DNA of 26,160 nt from a virus. Location: IMG/VR virus record IMGVR_UViG_3300044729_004026, positions 1-26,160 of that record; one strand, 5' to 3'. Of this stretch, positions 7,671 to 16,122 are shown piece after piece. A program made the position numbers and the translations under genes. The notes below the pieces were generated by a model. It had not been told where the DNA came from and searched no databases. It was given only the letters and a program-made list of their open reading frames with translations. Each line of letters opens with the position of its first letter. Within the stretch, counting starts at the first letter, position 1.

Positions 7671-8837
7671 ATGGCCCTTCGCGCGCGTAACGCTTTGCTC
7701 ATGGCGAAGATCGAAACGACATCGGGAACTTTCGTCACGCTGGCCGCGTCAACCGACGCGATCCGCGTGCGCAATGTTTCTGTGTCGCCGCAGACTAACA
7801 ACCAGGCCAATGACAGCTTGACCAGCTCGCTGGATGCGCTTCCGGATTTGATCGGCGGCATGTCAATGGATGTCAATTTTGAGTTTTTTATCAAAGGCTC
7901 GGGGGTGGCCGGCACATCCCCGGAATGGGGCAAGATCATGCGCGCGTGCGGCTGGGCAGAAACCTTGACCGCAACCGCCGTGCCTGCCGCGCCGGAAGCA
8001 GTAACCGCTGGCTCTGTCACGTCCGCGACGCTCGGAACCACGGCTGTCGGGACCGCCCATCTCTATCGCGGCATGCCGATCGCCATCACTGGAACGCCGG
8101 CCGGGGCCAACGGCATCGGTTTGATCACCGATTACACTGCAGGCAAGCTGGCCACGCTGGCGGATACCCGCTCGGTCGCGATTGCCGCGACCAATTCCTA
8201 TCAGATCTTGCCAAACGTGCGCTATTCGCCGGCGTCGATCAACATCCCGAGCCTGTCGCTGGAATTCAACATTGATGGCGTGCGCTACCAGTTTTCCGGT
8301 GCGCGCGGCAATCTGTCGATGACCTGGTCGGCGGGGGCAGGCGCAAACATGCAGGTTCAAATGAAAGCGATGTATGTCGGCTCGAGCGATTCAGCCATGC
8401 CCAGCGCGGTTTTCGACGCCAGCAACCCCGGCTCTTGGCGCAATTCCAATTTCTGGGTCAATCGCCTGCCGGTCGCTTTGTCCAGCCTGTCGTTCAACAT
8501 GAACAATCAATTGGTTCTGGCGGATAACCCGAACAGTGCTGAAGGCTTTGATCCGGCCGAAATCGTCAGCCGCAAGTTTGGCGGCTCGATGGATCCGCAA
8601 TTGGTGCTGCGCGCAACGCGCGATCTGATGACGGATTTTCGCAATCGCACAGCGCGGCCGATCGGGGCAACCTTGCTGGGTGGTGCGGGTGCGACAGCCG
8701 GCAACCGGGTCGGTTTTGTCATGCCGTCCGCCGTGTTCACGGGCAACCGGCCGGGTGACAGCAACGGGATCGCGACCGAACAGATCGATTATCAGACCGA
8801 TGGTCAGGATTCCGGCGCGTTCCTCACTCTGTATTAA
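7671..8837 (+). CDS. Major tail tube protein
   Basis: A 388-residue protein between the terminator-like gene and the chaperone pair, the place of lambda V. The first 100 residues (RNALLMAKIETTSGTF, then DLIGGMSMDVNFEFFIKGSG, then EWGKIMRACGW) fit phage tube proteins, which polymerise into stacked hexameric rings. The rest is beta-rich with small residues (LGTTAVGTAHLYRGMPIAITG, NIPSLSLEFNIDGVRYQFSGARG) and ends in a strand (DSGAFLTLY). It is longer than lambda gpV (246 aa), so an extra surface domain is likely. A strong ribosome site (AGGAG, 7657-7661) precedes the ATG. Confidence 0.85.
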   Translation: MALRARNALLMAKIETTSGTFVTLAASTDAIRVRNVSVSPQTNNQANDSLTSSLDALPDLIGGMSMDVNFEFFIKGSGVAGTSPEWGKIMRACGWAETLTATAVPAAPEAVTAGSVTSATLGTTAVGTAHLYRGMPIAITGTPAGANGIGLITDYTAGKLATLADTRSVAIAATNSYQILPNVRYSPASINIPSLSLEFNIDGVRYQFSGARGNLSMTWSAGAGANMQVQMKAMYVGSSDSAMPSAVFDASNPGSWRNSNFWVNRLPVALSSLSFNMNNQLVLADNPNSAEGFDPAEIVSRKFGGSMDPQLVLRATRDLMTDFRNRTARPIGATLLGGAGATAGNRVGFVMPSAVFTGNRPGDSNGIATEQIDYQTDGQDSGAFLTLY

Positions 8838-8846
8838 GGCTTGACC

Positions 8847-9446
8847 ATGAATATTCCCTTGAGTGCCAGCGCGGTTATCGCCTGGAGTCCGGACGTGGAC
8901 GGAGGCGAGACCGTGCTGTTTCGCATCAAGCCCGCGTCGTTGATCGAACGCGCGGCGTTTCGCCGGGAAATCGCCGCGCAAGGCTGCCAGTTTCCGACCC
9001 AGGCCGCGCTTTTGGCGCTTCTGCGGGGTTTGCTAGAAGGCTATGGCGAGGCCGAAAGCGCCGAGTTTCTGGCGGCGATCGACCTGATCGAAGCGGTCGA
9101 AAAAAATCCCGTTGCACCGGATGACGCCGACGCCAGCCGCGCGCTGTCGGACGCGCTGGCAAAGCTGGATCTGCTCGAACAAACCTTGCGCCGCTTCGAA
9201 AACCCCTATGTGCGGGCGCTGGCCGATCGCGATCATTGGCTGGCCGTCGCGCCGCTGATCGCTGCCCAGCGTTTCTGTGTCGGGTGGGAAGGCAGTTTTC
9301 AGGGCGTCGAGTTGCCGCCGTTCCAACAGCGCAACGGGGCCATCCCGTTGGATCTGCTGGATCAGCTCGATGAGAATCTCCGCAAGCTGTTGGGATTCCG
9401 CTGTCTGGAAGTGGCCACTTTGTCGGGTCCCGCCCGAAAAAACTAG
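8847..9446 (+). CDS. Tail assembly chaperone, G-like frame
   Basis: This is the zero-frame product of the tail assembly chaperone pair, 199 residues from ATG 8847. That start was preferred to TTG 8841 because AAGG at 8836-8839 is correctly placed. It is acidic and helical (SLIERAAFRREIAAQG, AEFLAAIDLIEAVEKN, LSDALAKLDLLEQTLRRFENPYVRALADRDHW). It lies between the tube and tape-measure genes, like lambda G. The frame ends RKN-stop directly after the slippery heptamer AAAAAAC, so most ribosomes would stop here and a minority would make the longer fusion. In lambda both products coat the tape measure during tube polymerisation. Confidence 0.8.
   Translation: MNIPLSASAVIAWSPDVDGGETVLFRIKPASLIERAAFRREIAAQGCQFPTQAALLALLRGLLEGYGEAESAEFLAAIDLIEAVEKNPVAPDDADASRALSDALAKLDLLEQTLRRFENPYVRALADRDHWLAVAPLIAAQRFCVGWEGSFQGVELPPFQQRNGAIPLDLLDQLDENLRKLLGFRCLEVATLSGPARKN
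9437..9443 (+). promoter_or_regulatory. Programmed -1 frameshift site AAAAAAC
   Basis: The heptamer reads A AAA AAC in the zero frame (CGA AAA AAC TAG), the canonical X XXY YYZ -1 slippery form, with the zero-frame stop TAG immediately after it. After a -1 slip the frame continues CTA GCC GCC GCC CGC GAA and stays open to 9790. The downstream frame has no ribosome site of its own, which supports expression by frameshifting. A GC-rich stretch follows, but no clear stimulatory hairpin was identified. Confidence 0.88.
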
Positions 9447-9790
9447 CCGCCGCCCGCGAAATCCAGCGTGCGCCGTCCGCCTTCATGAATGAAGCGGACC
9501 AAGCGCATGTCATCCCGCCCGATCGCGGGCCGGGCTGGATCATCGACGGGCGGCTGGAAACCGAAAACCCGCTGTTGTCCGTGAAGCCGGCAGATTTGGA
9601 AGAGGCGAACGAAGTGTTGCGCCTCTGGTCCTGGTCGCGCGGGTCGATCCTGGTCCGGGGCTTGGCCCCCGGCAATTACGGGCCTTTGCCGGCTGCCGGC
9701 GGCATTGCTGATCAGGCAGCCGTTTTGATGGATGCGTTCGAGTTGCTGCGTCACTGGGATTTCCAAGCGGCGCAAGAAGGAGATTTGTGA
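9443..9790 (+). CDS. Tail assembly chaperone, T-like extension (by -1 frameshift)
   Basis: This is the second frame of the chaperone pair. Read through the slippery site it adds 115 codons, giving a fusion of about 314 residues. The distinctive part begins near MNEADQAHVIPPDRGPGWII (ATG at 9485) and includes LEEANEVLRLWSWSRGSILVRGLAPG and a helix ending LLRHWDFQAAQEG. No Shine-Dalgarno sequence precedes ATG 9485, and the frame is open without a stop from 9443, so it should be made only as the fusion. In lambda the T part recruits the tube protein to the tape measure. Its stop overlaps the next GTG (GTGA). Confidence 0.8.
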   Translation, partial: LAAAREIQRAPSAFMNEADQAHVIPPDRGPGWIIDGRLETENPLLSVKPADLEEANEVLRLWSWSRGSILVRGLAPGNYGPLPAAGGIADQAAVLMDAFELLRHWDFQAAQEGDL

Positions 9791-10491
9791 AATTCGGCAT
9801 GAAGCTCGGTCGCGGTCTTGAAGAGTATCTGAAAGATCGAGAAGGCAGGCTGGCCAAAGAGGTGACGCAAGCGGTCCGCTTGACCGCGACCGAGCTGCGC
9901 GATGGGTACCGGCAACAAATCGCCGCGAAATTCTCTGCCCCGTGGACGGCGGGAGCCAAGCCGGCCGGGGCGCGTTTCCAAAAAATCGTGCGCGGTGTGG
10001 ATTTCCCGCGCCGCCGCAACTCAACATCGCCGGCTTCGCTGGTCACCTTCAATGCGCCCTGGTTTGAAGCGCATGTCAAAGGGGCCACGATCCGCGCGAG
10101 CGGTGCGCGGTTTCTGGTGATTCCGCTGCCCGCAGCGGAAAGGCTGGGCTTCAACAAGCGAGAAGAAGATCGCGACTCGTCCGGCCGCTTTGTCGCGGGA
10201 TCCAAAGCCGGCGACGCCAACATCGCCAAGGCTGAGCGGCGCTTTGGTCCGCTGCAACGCGCGCGCGCCAAGGGCGGGCGTTTTTTGCTGTTGGCGCGGC
10301 CGAAGCAGCCTTTGAAGCGCAAGCGCAAAGCCAGCGCGACGCGCTTCACGGACGGATCCATTCCCCTGTTTCTGTTGGTGCCCGCTGTGAAGCTGCGCGC
10401 TCGCTTCGATCTGGATGGCCCGGCGCTGCGCGCGCATTCGACTTTGTATGACCGGCTGCAAAGCGCGATTTCGCGCGGGATGGAAATCTGA
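9787..10491 (+). CDS. DUF6441-like tail protein
   Basis: A basic 234-residue protein between the chaperone pair and the tape measure. It starts MKFGMKLGRGLEEYLKDREG, has a long N-terminal helix with VRLTATELRDGYRQQIAAKF, then FNAPWFEAHVKGATIRASGARFLVIPLP and a lysine/arginine-rich middle (PKQPLKRKRKASATRF). From memory this resembles the DUF6441 family seen in alphaproteobacterial phages. A tail-completion role in the manner of lambda Z is plausible but not shown. Its start GTG 9787 overlaps the previous stop. Its last base is the first base of the next ATG, in the overlap TGATG. Confidence 0.6.
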   Translation: MKFGMKLGRGLEEYLKDREGRLAKEVTQAVRLTATELRDGYRQQIAAKFSAPWTAGAKPAGARFQKIVRGVDFPRRRNSTSPASLVTFNAPWFEAHVKGATIRASGARFLVIPLPAAERLGFNKREEDRDSSGRFVAGSKAGDANIAKAERRFGPLQRARAKGGRFLLLARPKQPLKRKRKASATRFTDGSIPLFLLVPAVKLRARFDLDGPALRAHSTLYDRLQSAISRGMEI

Positions 10492-13400
10492 TGGCCACAG
10501 CAAAAAATCTGGCAATCCGCCTGTCGGTCGAAGAGGCCGAGCGCGTCAAGGCGGCCCTGCGCGATCTGGGCGAAGCCGCCAAACGCATGCGGGCGGACGT
10601 CGAAGGCGGTGGCGCATCCGGTGGCGGCGAAGGCTTCCGCAAGCTGTCGGAACAGATCGCGGAAGCCCGCCAGGAAATCGCTGGGTTTGCGGCGATGGCA
10701 GGAAAGCTGGGCGTTGTCGGTCTTGTTGCAAAACAGATTTTTGACGCTTTCGTGGGTGTTCCAAAAGCCATTGCGGCTGCTGGTGATGAGATTAACCAGC
10801 TCACAATCCGCGCCAATATAGCGACCGAAACCTTGACCGGCGGCGGCCAAAACTTCGCCGAGATCGCGCGCATCGCCCAAACCGTGAGTGCGCCATTGGA
10901 AATCACAGCCGGCTTGTTCGCCCGGATTGGTCGATCGGCAGAAGGCGCTGGCATTGCTTCAGTAAAGGAAGTCACGCGCGCGACTGAAATCATCCAAAAG
11001 CTTGGCGTGATTTCCGGTGCATCAACGCAGGAAGCCAGCGCGGCCGCGCTGCAGCTCGGTCAGGCGCTGTCGTCCGGCGTGCTGAACGGCGATGAGCTTC
11101 GTTCGATTATGGAAAGCATGCCGTTGTTGGCGACGGCAATCGCCAAAGAATTCGGCGTCAGTGTTGGCCAATTGCGCGACATGGGGGCTGCGGGCGAGCT
11201 GATTGCGACGCGCGTGCTAAAAGGCGTCATCGCCGCAGGCGGCGAAGCCGACGAAAAATTCAAGGCCATGGGCGATTCCCTTGGTCGTTCGTTCCAGGCG
11301 GCAACAACGTCAACAACGTTGTTTCTGGGGCAGCTTGATAAAACTCTGGGCGTGTCGAAAGACTTGATGGCCGCCTTTCGCGGCGTTTCTGGCGCAATCG
11401 ACGGAGCGACGCAGTTTCTAGCCGGGCCGTCGGCCGAGCAAAGGCTGGCCGCAGCGCAGACGCGCTTGGAAACCTTGGATGCAACGCGCCCAACGGGTAT
11501 TGCGTCAGAAGGCTTCGGGCGTAATCGCCAGCGCGCGGCAGATGACGAGCGTCGTGCTGTACTTTTAAAAGAAATCGCGGATCTGAAGCGCGACATCGCG
11601 CGGGTCGATGAGTTTGCTGACGCTGAAGAAGTGACGCGCGCAAAAGCGCAAAGCGCGCGTCTGGCTGAGCGGTTGACTGCGCTTGAAACCGAAAACCGCA
11701 AGATTCTAGAAAAAGCCGAGCAGCGGTCGCGCTTGTCAAAAAACGAGCTTGAAGAGCTTGAGGCGCGCGAAAAAGCGGAAAAAGATATCCGCGCCAAGTT
11801 GGCCGGTTTTTCGGATGCTGATCAAAAGCGGATGATCCAGCAAGCGGGAGATCGCGCCGTCGCTGAACAGCGGTTGAAAGCGGCGCAGGAAGATCGCTGG
11901 AAAGCGGAAGCCGATGGCGTGCGCGCGGCCGAAAAAGCCGCTACCGACGCCGCACGGCAAGCCGAGAAAAACGCCAAAGACAGCGCGCGCGCGGCAAAAG
12001 ACGAGCAGGAAGCGCGCAACAAAGCGCTTGAATCGGTCGATGAGCAGATCAATCGACTGAACTTGGAATCAGAAGCGATCAGCCTGGGGTCGCGCGAACG
12101 CGCGGTGTTGGCCGAACGGTTGAAGGCGGAAGCGGCGCTAAAAAAGGGCCTGATCGACATCGATCAAGAGCTGTACCAGTCGGAAATCAAGCGGGTCGAG
12201 CTGGCGGCTGGCCAGAAATTCGACAACGAGAAATCCGCGCGCGCCGTGGAAAAAGCCGCTGAAACCGCAAAGCGGATCGCCGAAAAACAGGCCGAAGAAT
12301 CCGAGCGCCCAATGCGCAATCTGTTCGACAATCTGCAACGCGGCACCGCGCAGATTTTTGAAGCTTTGCTGTCCGGCACGCTGAAAACCGGCGACGCGCT
12401 GAAGAAAGTGCTGCTGAACGCAGCGGCGGAATATATCAGCGCGATCGCCATCACGCCCGCGTTCCGCACAGCGGGGGCCGCGATCGGCCTCGGGTCCGGC
12501 CAAGGCGGTGGGGCAGGCGGCGGTTTTCCAATGCCCAGCTTCGGCGGCGGCGGTTTGTTGGACGGCATTACCGGCCGGATTGATAGCTTTGGCTATAACA
12601 CCCTCGGGATTGGCAGTTACGGCGCAAGCGGCCTCACGAACGCAGCGGGCAATGTGATCGCGGGTCCGGGCGCGCTCGGCAGTGTGCCTGACATGATCGC
12701 GGGCGGCGGAGTGTCCGGCGGCCTTACAGGCGGGTTGTCAAGCTACTTGCCATTCGCTGGAGTCGGTATCGGCGCACTCACGCAATTCGCACAAGGCAAC
12801 GTTGGTGGTGGGGCGGGAACGCTTGGTGGCGCTGGGATTGGCTTCGCTTTGGGCGGTCCGCTCGGCATGGGGATTGGATCTGCGCTTGGTGGGCTTGTCG
12901 GTGGCTCGCTGTTCGGCGGCAAAAAACCCTCCGTTGGGCCGGGCGGCGGCATCAGCTTCGGCGTCGGTGCCGATGGCAAGGTCCAAATCGGCGGGTCCAG
13001 CCAGGATAATGGTTACGATCCGATTGCCGCGAACAGCAGCGCCGCGCAGTCGGTTGCGGACGCAGCGGCAAAGATCATCGAACGCATGGGCGGTCGCTTG
13101 ACCGGCACCGTGAACGCCGATCGCGGGGCCGATCTCGGTTACGACGCCGGAGTTAAGATGTTCACGGGCGGCGGCGATACCAGCGAAGGGCGCGGGCGCT
13201 TCAAAACCCTTGAAGAAGCGATGGCCGCGTCCGTCACGTCGATCATCAAGAATGCGACGACTGAGGGGCTGTCGAAAGATCTGGCAGACCGGTTGAGTAA
13301 AGTGAACAGTCAACAAGATGTTGACGGTTTGCTGCAATATATCGAGGGGCTGAAAACCCTGCGTGACGGCTTTGTCAATTGGAAGGAACCAATGACCCAG

Positions 13401-14453
13401 GCCGAAACGGCGATGGCTGGCCTGAAAGCCTCGTTCGAGCAAGCAAAGGCCGCTGCGGAAAGCTTGTCGTCTTCAACGGAAGAAGTCGAAGCGTCCTTCA
13501 AGAAGCAACAGAAAGCCTTGGTCGAGGCGTTCAATGACGATCTGATCAATCGCGAGCTGCGCGCGTTGGGCCAAGCCGGCGCGGCAGACGAGCGCCAGCG
13601 CGCCAAGGCGGAAGCGGATTTGCGTAAACAAGCCGCCGCCCTCGGTGCGGAAGCGGTATTGCAGGTCGAGAAAACCTTGGCAGCCGAACGCGCCGCCAGC
13701 GTTGCCGCGACACAGCAAGCCCGAATTCAGCCGATCGTGGATTCCTACACGGGCATTTTGAACTCCATCGCCGCTGGAATGGAGCAAGGCATTCGCCAAT
13801 GGACCGAGCTGGCGAATTCGATCCAAGCCTTCAACGATAGCCTTGGCTTGTCCGCCCTTTCCCCGCTGTCCCCGCAAGACCGTCTGGCGATGGCGCAAAG
13901 CCAGTATTCCGGTCTGCTGGGCAAGGCCATGGGCGGCGACGCCACGGCCGCGCAAAGCGTGACCGCCGCTGCGGAAAAACTGTTGAGCGAGGGGCGCGGC
14001 TTCTATGCCTCGAGCCAGGGCTACGCCGATCTCTACAGTCTGGTTCGTTCCGACCTTGGAGAACTGTCCGGCTTTGCTGGCGCGACCATGCCTGCGCGGT
14101 TGCAGGAAGAGGCCCGGATGCGTGCGGAAATGATGCGCGAGATGATGAACGCGGAATTGCGCGGCGTGCGCGGCTTTGCGAGCGGCGGCGTCACCAATCC
14201 GGGCGAGATGGTCCGCGTCCACCCAGGCGAGCTGCTCTACACCGGACCGCAAACCCGCGTGTTCAACGCGCGAGAGACGACGGCGATCTTGAACGGCGGC
14301 GGCGATAAGGATTGGTCGCGCATCGAAGCGAAGCTGGATCAGCTCATCCGCGTCACTGCCGCGTCCGGCCGGATGAACGCAGAAACCCAAGCGCAAATGG
14401 CCGAAACCTTGGACGCGATCCGCCGCAAGGCATCGCTGGTGAGCGCTCAATGA
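10491..14453 (+). CDS. Tail tape measure protein
   Basis: At 1320 residues this is the largest gene in the window, as expected for the protein that sets tail length. A tape-measure domain is visible near residues 110-260 (SAAALQLGQALSSGVLNGDELRSI, then SMPLLATAIAKEFGVSVGQLRDMG). Residues about 360-620 are a long alanine/glutamate/lysine coiled coil. Residues about 650-820 are glycine-rich and hydrophobic (GVGIGALTQFAQGN...GFALGGPLGMGIG), suiting membrane insertion during DNA ejection. The C-terminus has the usual GFASGGVTNPGEMVRVHPGE segment. By the common rule of about 0.15 nm per residue the tail would be near 200 nm. The start overlaps the previous stop; the end overlaps a 37-codon ORF. 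Confidence 0.92.
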   Translation: MATAKNLAIRLSVEEAERVKAALRDLGEAAKRMRADVEGGGASGGGEGFRKLSEQIAEARQEIAGFAAMAGKLGVVGLVAKQIFDAFVGVPKAIAAAGDEINQLTIRANIATETLTGGGQNFAEIARIAQTVSAPLEITAGLFARIGRSAEGAGIASVKEVTRATEIIQKLGVISGASTQEASAAALQLGQALSSGVLNGDELRSIMESMPLLATAIAKEFGVSVGQLRDMGAAGELIATRVLKGVIAAGGEADEKFKAMGDSLGRSFQAATTSTTLFLGQLDKTLGVSKDLMAAFRGVSGAIDGATQFLAGPSAEQRLAAAQTRLETLDATRPTGIASEGFGRNRQRAADDERRAVLLKEIADLKRDIARVDEFADAEEVTRAKAQSARLAERLTALETENRKILEKAEQRSRLSKNELEELEAREKAEKDIRAKLAGFSDADQKRMIQQAGDRAVAEQRLKAAQEDRWKAEADGVRAAEKAATDAARQAEKNAKDSARAAKDEQEARNKALESVDEQINRLNLESEAISLGSRERAVLAERLKAEAALKKGLIDIDQELYQSEIKRVELAAGQKFDNEKSARAVEKAAETAKRIAEKQAEESERPMRNLFDNLQRGTAQIFEALLSGTLKTGDALKKVLLNAAAEYISAIAITPAFRTAGAAIGLGSGQGGGAGGGFPMPSFGGGGLLDGITGRIDSFGYNTLGIGSYGASGLTNAAGNVIAGPGALGSVPDMIAGGGVSGGLTGGLSSYLPFAGVGIGALTQFAQGNVGGGAGTLGGAGIGFALGGPLGMGIGSALGGLVGGSLFGGKKPSVGPGGGISFGVGADGKVQIGGSSQDNGYDPIAANSSAAQSVADAAAKIIERMGGRLTGTVNADRGADLGYDAGVKMFTGGGDTSEGRGRFKTLEEAMAASVTSIIKNATTEGLSKDLADRLSKVNSQQDVDGLLQYIEGLKTLRDGFVNWKEPMTQAETAMAGLKASFEQAKAAAESLSSSTEEVEASFKKQQKALVEAFNDDLINRELRALGQAGAADERQRAKAEADLRKQAAALGAEAVLQVEKTLAAERAASVAATQQARIQPIVDSYTGILNSIAAGMEQGIRQWTELANSIQAFNDSLGLSALSPLSPQDRLAMAQSQYSGLLGKAMGGDATAAQSVTAAAEKLLSEGRGFYASSQGYADLYSLVRSDLGELSGFAGATMPARLQEEARMRAEMMREMMNAELRGVRGFASGGVTNPGEMVRVHPGELLYTGPQTRVFNARETTAILNGGGDKDWSRIEAKLDQLIRVTAASGRMNAETQAQMAETLDAIRRKASLVSAQ

Positions 14454-14563
14454 TCTTTGTTCTTTTACACTGGGCGCGCCTGGCGCGTGTTTCGTCGCTG
14501 CGCGGCGAAGCCCCGCTAGGGCGCGCTGAATCACGTTTGCGCGCGGGGGCGCGCAAGCCGTGA
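14450..14563 (+). CDS. Possible 37-residue ORF coupled at both ends
   Basis: ATG 14450 overlaps the tape-measure stop (ATGA), and its own stop TGA 14561-14563 overlaps the GTG of the next gene (GTGA), so it bridges the gap with translational coupling on both sides. The product begins MIFVLLHWARLARVSSLRGE and is arginine-rich after a short hydrophobic start. The DNA carries an inverted copy of the repeat found at 6212-6310, so the frame may exist mainly to carry ribosomes across a repeat insertion rather than to make a useful protein. No family is recognised. Confidence 0.35.
   Translation: MIFVLLHWARLARVSSLRGEAPLGRAESRLRAGARKP
14483..14559. repeat. Inverted copy of the intergenic palindromic repeat
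   Basis: Read on the minus strand this stretch gives CGGCTTGC, then GCAAACG, then GCGCGCCCTAGCGGGG. The same ordered blocks occur in the second unit at 6260-6297. The 13-base core is at 14514-14526. An 8-bp stem (TTCGTCGC/GCGGCGAA, one G-U pair) with loop TGC lies at 14490-14508. It sits exactly between the tape-measure and tail-tip genes. This is a dispersed, foldable element; what mobilised it is unknown. Confidence 0.5.
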
Positions 14564-16122
14564 TTTTAGCCGAAATCGAAACCCGCGACGCCTTGGGCGC
14601 GGTCACGATGCTGTATCTGGCGACAGCCGATTACAATCACCCGACCGCACCCGGCTTCTATGAAGGCCGGTTGCGCGGCGATATCGCCTTCACGCGCTCG
14701 GCTTATGCCGGGGGCACGACGTCCGGCTCGGTTGCCGTGGGCTTTGGCGTGATCGCCGCCGCCAATCCCGATGGCGGGCTTGATGCGCTGCTGTCGGCCG
14801 GGCTTGAAGGCGGGCGCGTCACGCTGAAATGGCTGGAATCAGCCTCCGACGCCTATACCACCGCCGTCACGATCGCCGTGCTGTCGATGGAACAGCCGGA
14901 ATTCACTTTCAACGAAGTCCGCTTTCGCGTGAAGGACCGGCTTGCCGATCTCGAGGCCCGCAAGCTCCAGACCGCGCGCTATCTGGGAACCACCGTCACG
15001 ACAGGGATTGAAGGCGGGGCCGATCAGAAAGGCAAGGTCAAGCCAGACCTTTACGGCCTCAACCGCGATATTTCCCCCGTGCTGGTCAATCCGGCGCTGC
15101 TGATCTATCAGGCGCGATCGGGCGCGGTGAACGCGATCAGCGCCGTTTATGATCGTGGTGCGGCGCTTACGGTCGGCTCCGTTTACGCCGATTTGGCCGC
15201 GATGGAAGCGACCGCGCCCGCCATCGGCCAATTCCGCGCTTGCCCGTCCATCGGTTGTTTCCGCTTGGGCGGGGCGGCGGCTGGCACGATCACAGCCGAT
15301 GTCACGACCGGCGCTGCTGCCGCCAACCGCACGGCCGCGCAGATTTTGAACGCGATGGCGACCGGCCCCGGCGGGTTGACCGCTGGCGAGGTGTCAGCAG
15401 CGGACGTGACCGCGCTCGATAGCGCAAATTCGGCCGTGATCGGCTTGTTTGCGGGCGAAGAAATCTCGGTCCGGGCGGCGATGGAGCTGGTCAGCAATTC
15501 GATCGGCGCGTGGTTTGGTTTTGACCGGCTCGGCATTCTGCGCATGAACCGGCTGGCCGCGCCGACTGGCTCCCCGGTCATCAGCTTGCGGCGCATCCGC
15601 TCCGGCTATGGCGAAGAAGCGGCACCCGCCAACGCGGTTGATATCATCTCGATCGAGCGCAAGCCCCTGGAAGATCAAGGGCGCGGCGTGCCCGTGCAGA
15701 CCGCGACCTTGACCTATAGCCGCTGTTGGACCCCGCAGACATCGGACCTTGCCGGCGCGGTTCAGACCAATCAAGCCCGCCGCGAATTCCTGGCCGCCGA
15801 AACCCGCAAGGCCACCGCGACCGACGCCAGTGTCTTGCTGCAATTCCCCAACGCCGGCACCCGCGCCTTTGACAGCCTGATCGATGACGCGACCGCCGCG
15901 CAAACCGAGGTCGATCGCTTGCTGGCGCTGCATAAGGCCCGCCGTGATCGCTATCAGGTCATGGTCCGGCTGGATCTGGCGCTTCTGAGCCTCTTGGATT
16001 TGGGCGCGACTGTGGAAATCCGCTTGAACCGCTTCGGCCTCAATACCGGCAAGCTTTTTACCGTGATCGGCCTGACGCCCGATCTGACCGCCCTCACGAT
16101 TGAATTGGATCTCTGGGGATGA
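14560..16122 (+). CDS. Tail-tip / baseplate hub-like protein
   Basis: A 520-residue protein directly after the tape measure, where phages place distal-tail and hub proteins. The first 120 residues are beta-rich (MLYLATADYNHP, GGLDALLSAGLEGGRVTLKW, EQPEFTFNEVRFRVKDRLADLE). The middle carries a repeated pattern found in conserved siphophage tail proteins (KGKVKPDLYGLNRDISPVLVN, ALLIYQARSGAVNAISAVYDRG). The C-terminus has YQVMVRLDLALLSLLDLGATVEIRLNR, close in style to hub domains. No peptidase, hydrolase or NlpC motif was seen. The start is GTG 14560, overlapping the small ORF; the stop overlaps the next ATG. Confidence 0.6.
   Translation: MILAEIETRDALGAVTMLYLATADYNHPTAPGFYEGRLRGDIAFTRSAYAGGTTSGSVAVGFGVIAAANPDGGLDALLSAGLEGGRVTLKWLESASDAYTTAVTIAVLSMEQPEFTFNEVRFRVKDRLADLEARKLQTARYLGTTVTTGIEGGADQKGKVKPDLYGLNRDISPVLVNPALLIYQARSGAVNAISAVYDRGAALTVGSVYADLAAMEATAPAIGQFRACPSIGCFRLGGAAAGTITADVTTGAAAANRTAAQILNAMATGPGGLTAGEVSAADVTALDSANSAVIGLFAGEEISVRAAMELVSNSIGAWFGFDRLGILRMNRLAAPTGSPVISLRRIRSGYGEEAAPANAVDIISIERKPLEDQGRGVPVQTATLTYSRCWTPQTSDLAGAVQTNQARREFLAAETRKATATDASVLLQFPNAGTRAFDSLIDDATAAQTEVDRLLALHKARRDRYQVMVRLDLALLSLLDLGATVEIRLNRFGLNTGKLFTVIGLTPDLTALTIELDLWG

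Noticed and set aside
9485-9790. Independent gene from ATG 9485
   Set aside because: No ribosome site precedes it and the frame is open back to a canonical slippery site, so it is better read as a frameshift extension.
11302-11323. Tandem CAACAACGT pair and 12-base palindrome AACAACGTTGTT in the tape-measure gene
   Set aside because: It encodes a simple threonine-rich repeat (TTSTTL) and can be explained by local slippage; no further structure around it.
13473-14606. 377-codon minus-strand frame opposite the tape-measure gene
   Set aside because: It is a shadow of strongly biased GC-rich coding sequence; its product is low-complexity and lacks any family sign, while the plus frame is a clear tape measure.
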